DNA from: Bacteroidota bacterium
GTDB lineage: Bacteria; Bacteroidota; Bacteroidia; JACCXN01
Assembly: GCA_947462515.1 (NCBI GenBank)
Contig: CANHPJ010000078.1
Coordinates: 1 to 7,314, forward strand
Reading direction: 5' to 3'
Length of the DNA: 7,314 nucleotides
The position numbers were made by a program, and so were the translations under genes. Within the stretch, counting starts at the first letter, position 1, and the number at the start of each line of letters is the position of its first letter. Of this stretch, positions 7,285 through 7,314 are shown one piece after another. The notes under the pieces are model-generated. The model made no database searches, was not told the origin of the DNA, and saw only the letters and a program-made list of their open reading frames with translations.

Positions 7285-7314
7285 TTTTGATATGTAAGGG
7301 TGTCTAATTTCTAT

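Overview
The window looks like chromosomal DNA of a Bacteroidota (Bacteroidetes) species. The DNA is AT-rich and start codons lack clear Shine-Dalgarno sequences. The largest gene encodes a PorW/SprE-type lipoprotein, a component of the type IX secretion system (T9SS) that is restricted to this phylum. The M23 peptidase also carries an N-terminal arrangement typical of Bacteroidota. No rRNA, tRNA, CRISPR array, insertion sequence or phage gene is visible, and all four genes appear intact.

Layout. (1) Positions 113-1669, plus strand: an ALDH7-family aldehyde dehydrogenase, closed by a strong intrinsic terminator at 1701-1741. (2) Positions 1921-2790, minus strand: a membrane-anchored M23 (LytM-type) metallopeptidase, convergent with the ALDH gene. 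(3) Positions 2791-3153: a 363-base divergent intergenic region with one consensus-like Bacteroidota -7 element and two short inverted repeats. (4) Positions 3154-5847, plus strand: the PorW/SprE-like TPR lipoprotein, starting at TTG. (5) Positions 5848-5991: a short intergenic region with a hairpin. (6) Positions 5992-7284, plus strand: a CNNM/CorC (HlyC/TlyC) family membrane protein with DUF21, paired CBS and CorC_HlyC domains, starting at GTG.

Three of the four products belong to the cell envelope: a peptidoglycan-facing peptidase, a T9SS outer-membrane lipoprotein and an inner-membrane ion-transport-type protein. The ALDH is a cytosolic metabolic enzyme with no pathway partner in view. 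The gene spacings and orientations do not suggest one operon; the M23 and porW-like genes are a divergent pair that could share regulation.

I found no convincing undescribed multi-gene system. The most interesting element is the PorW/SprE-like protein, with its low-complexity central linker, and its divergent pairing with the M23 gene.
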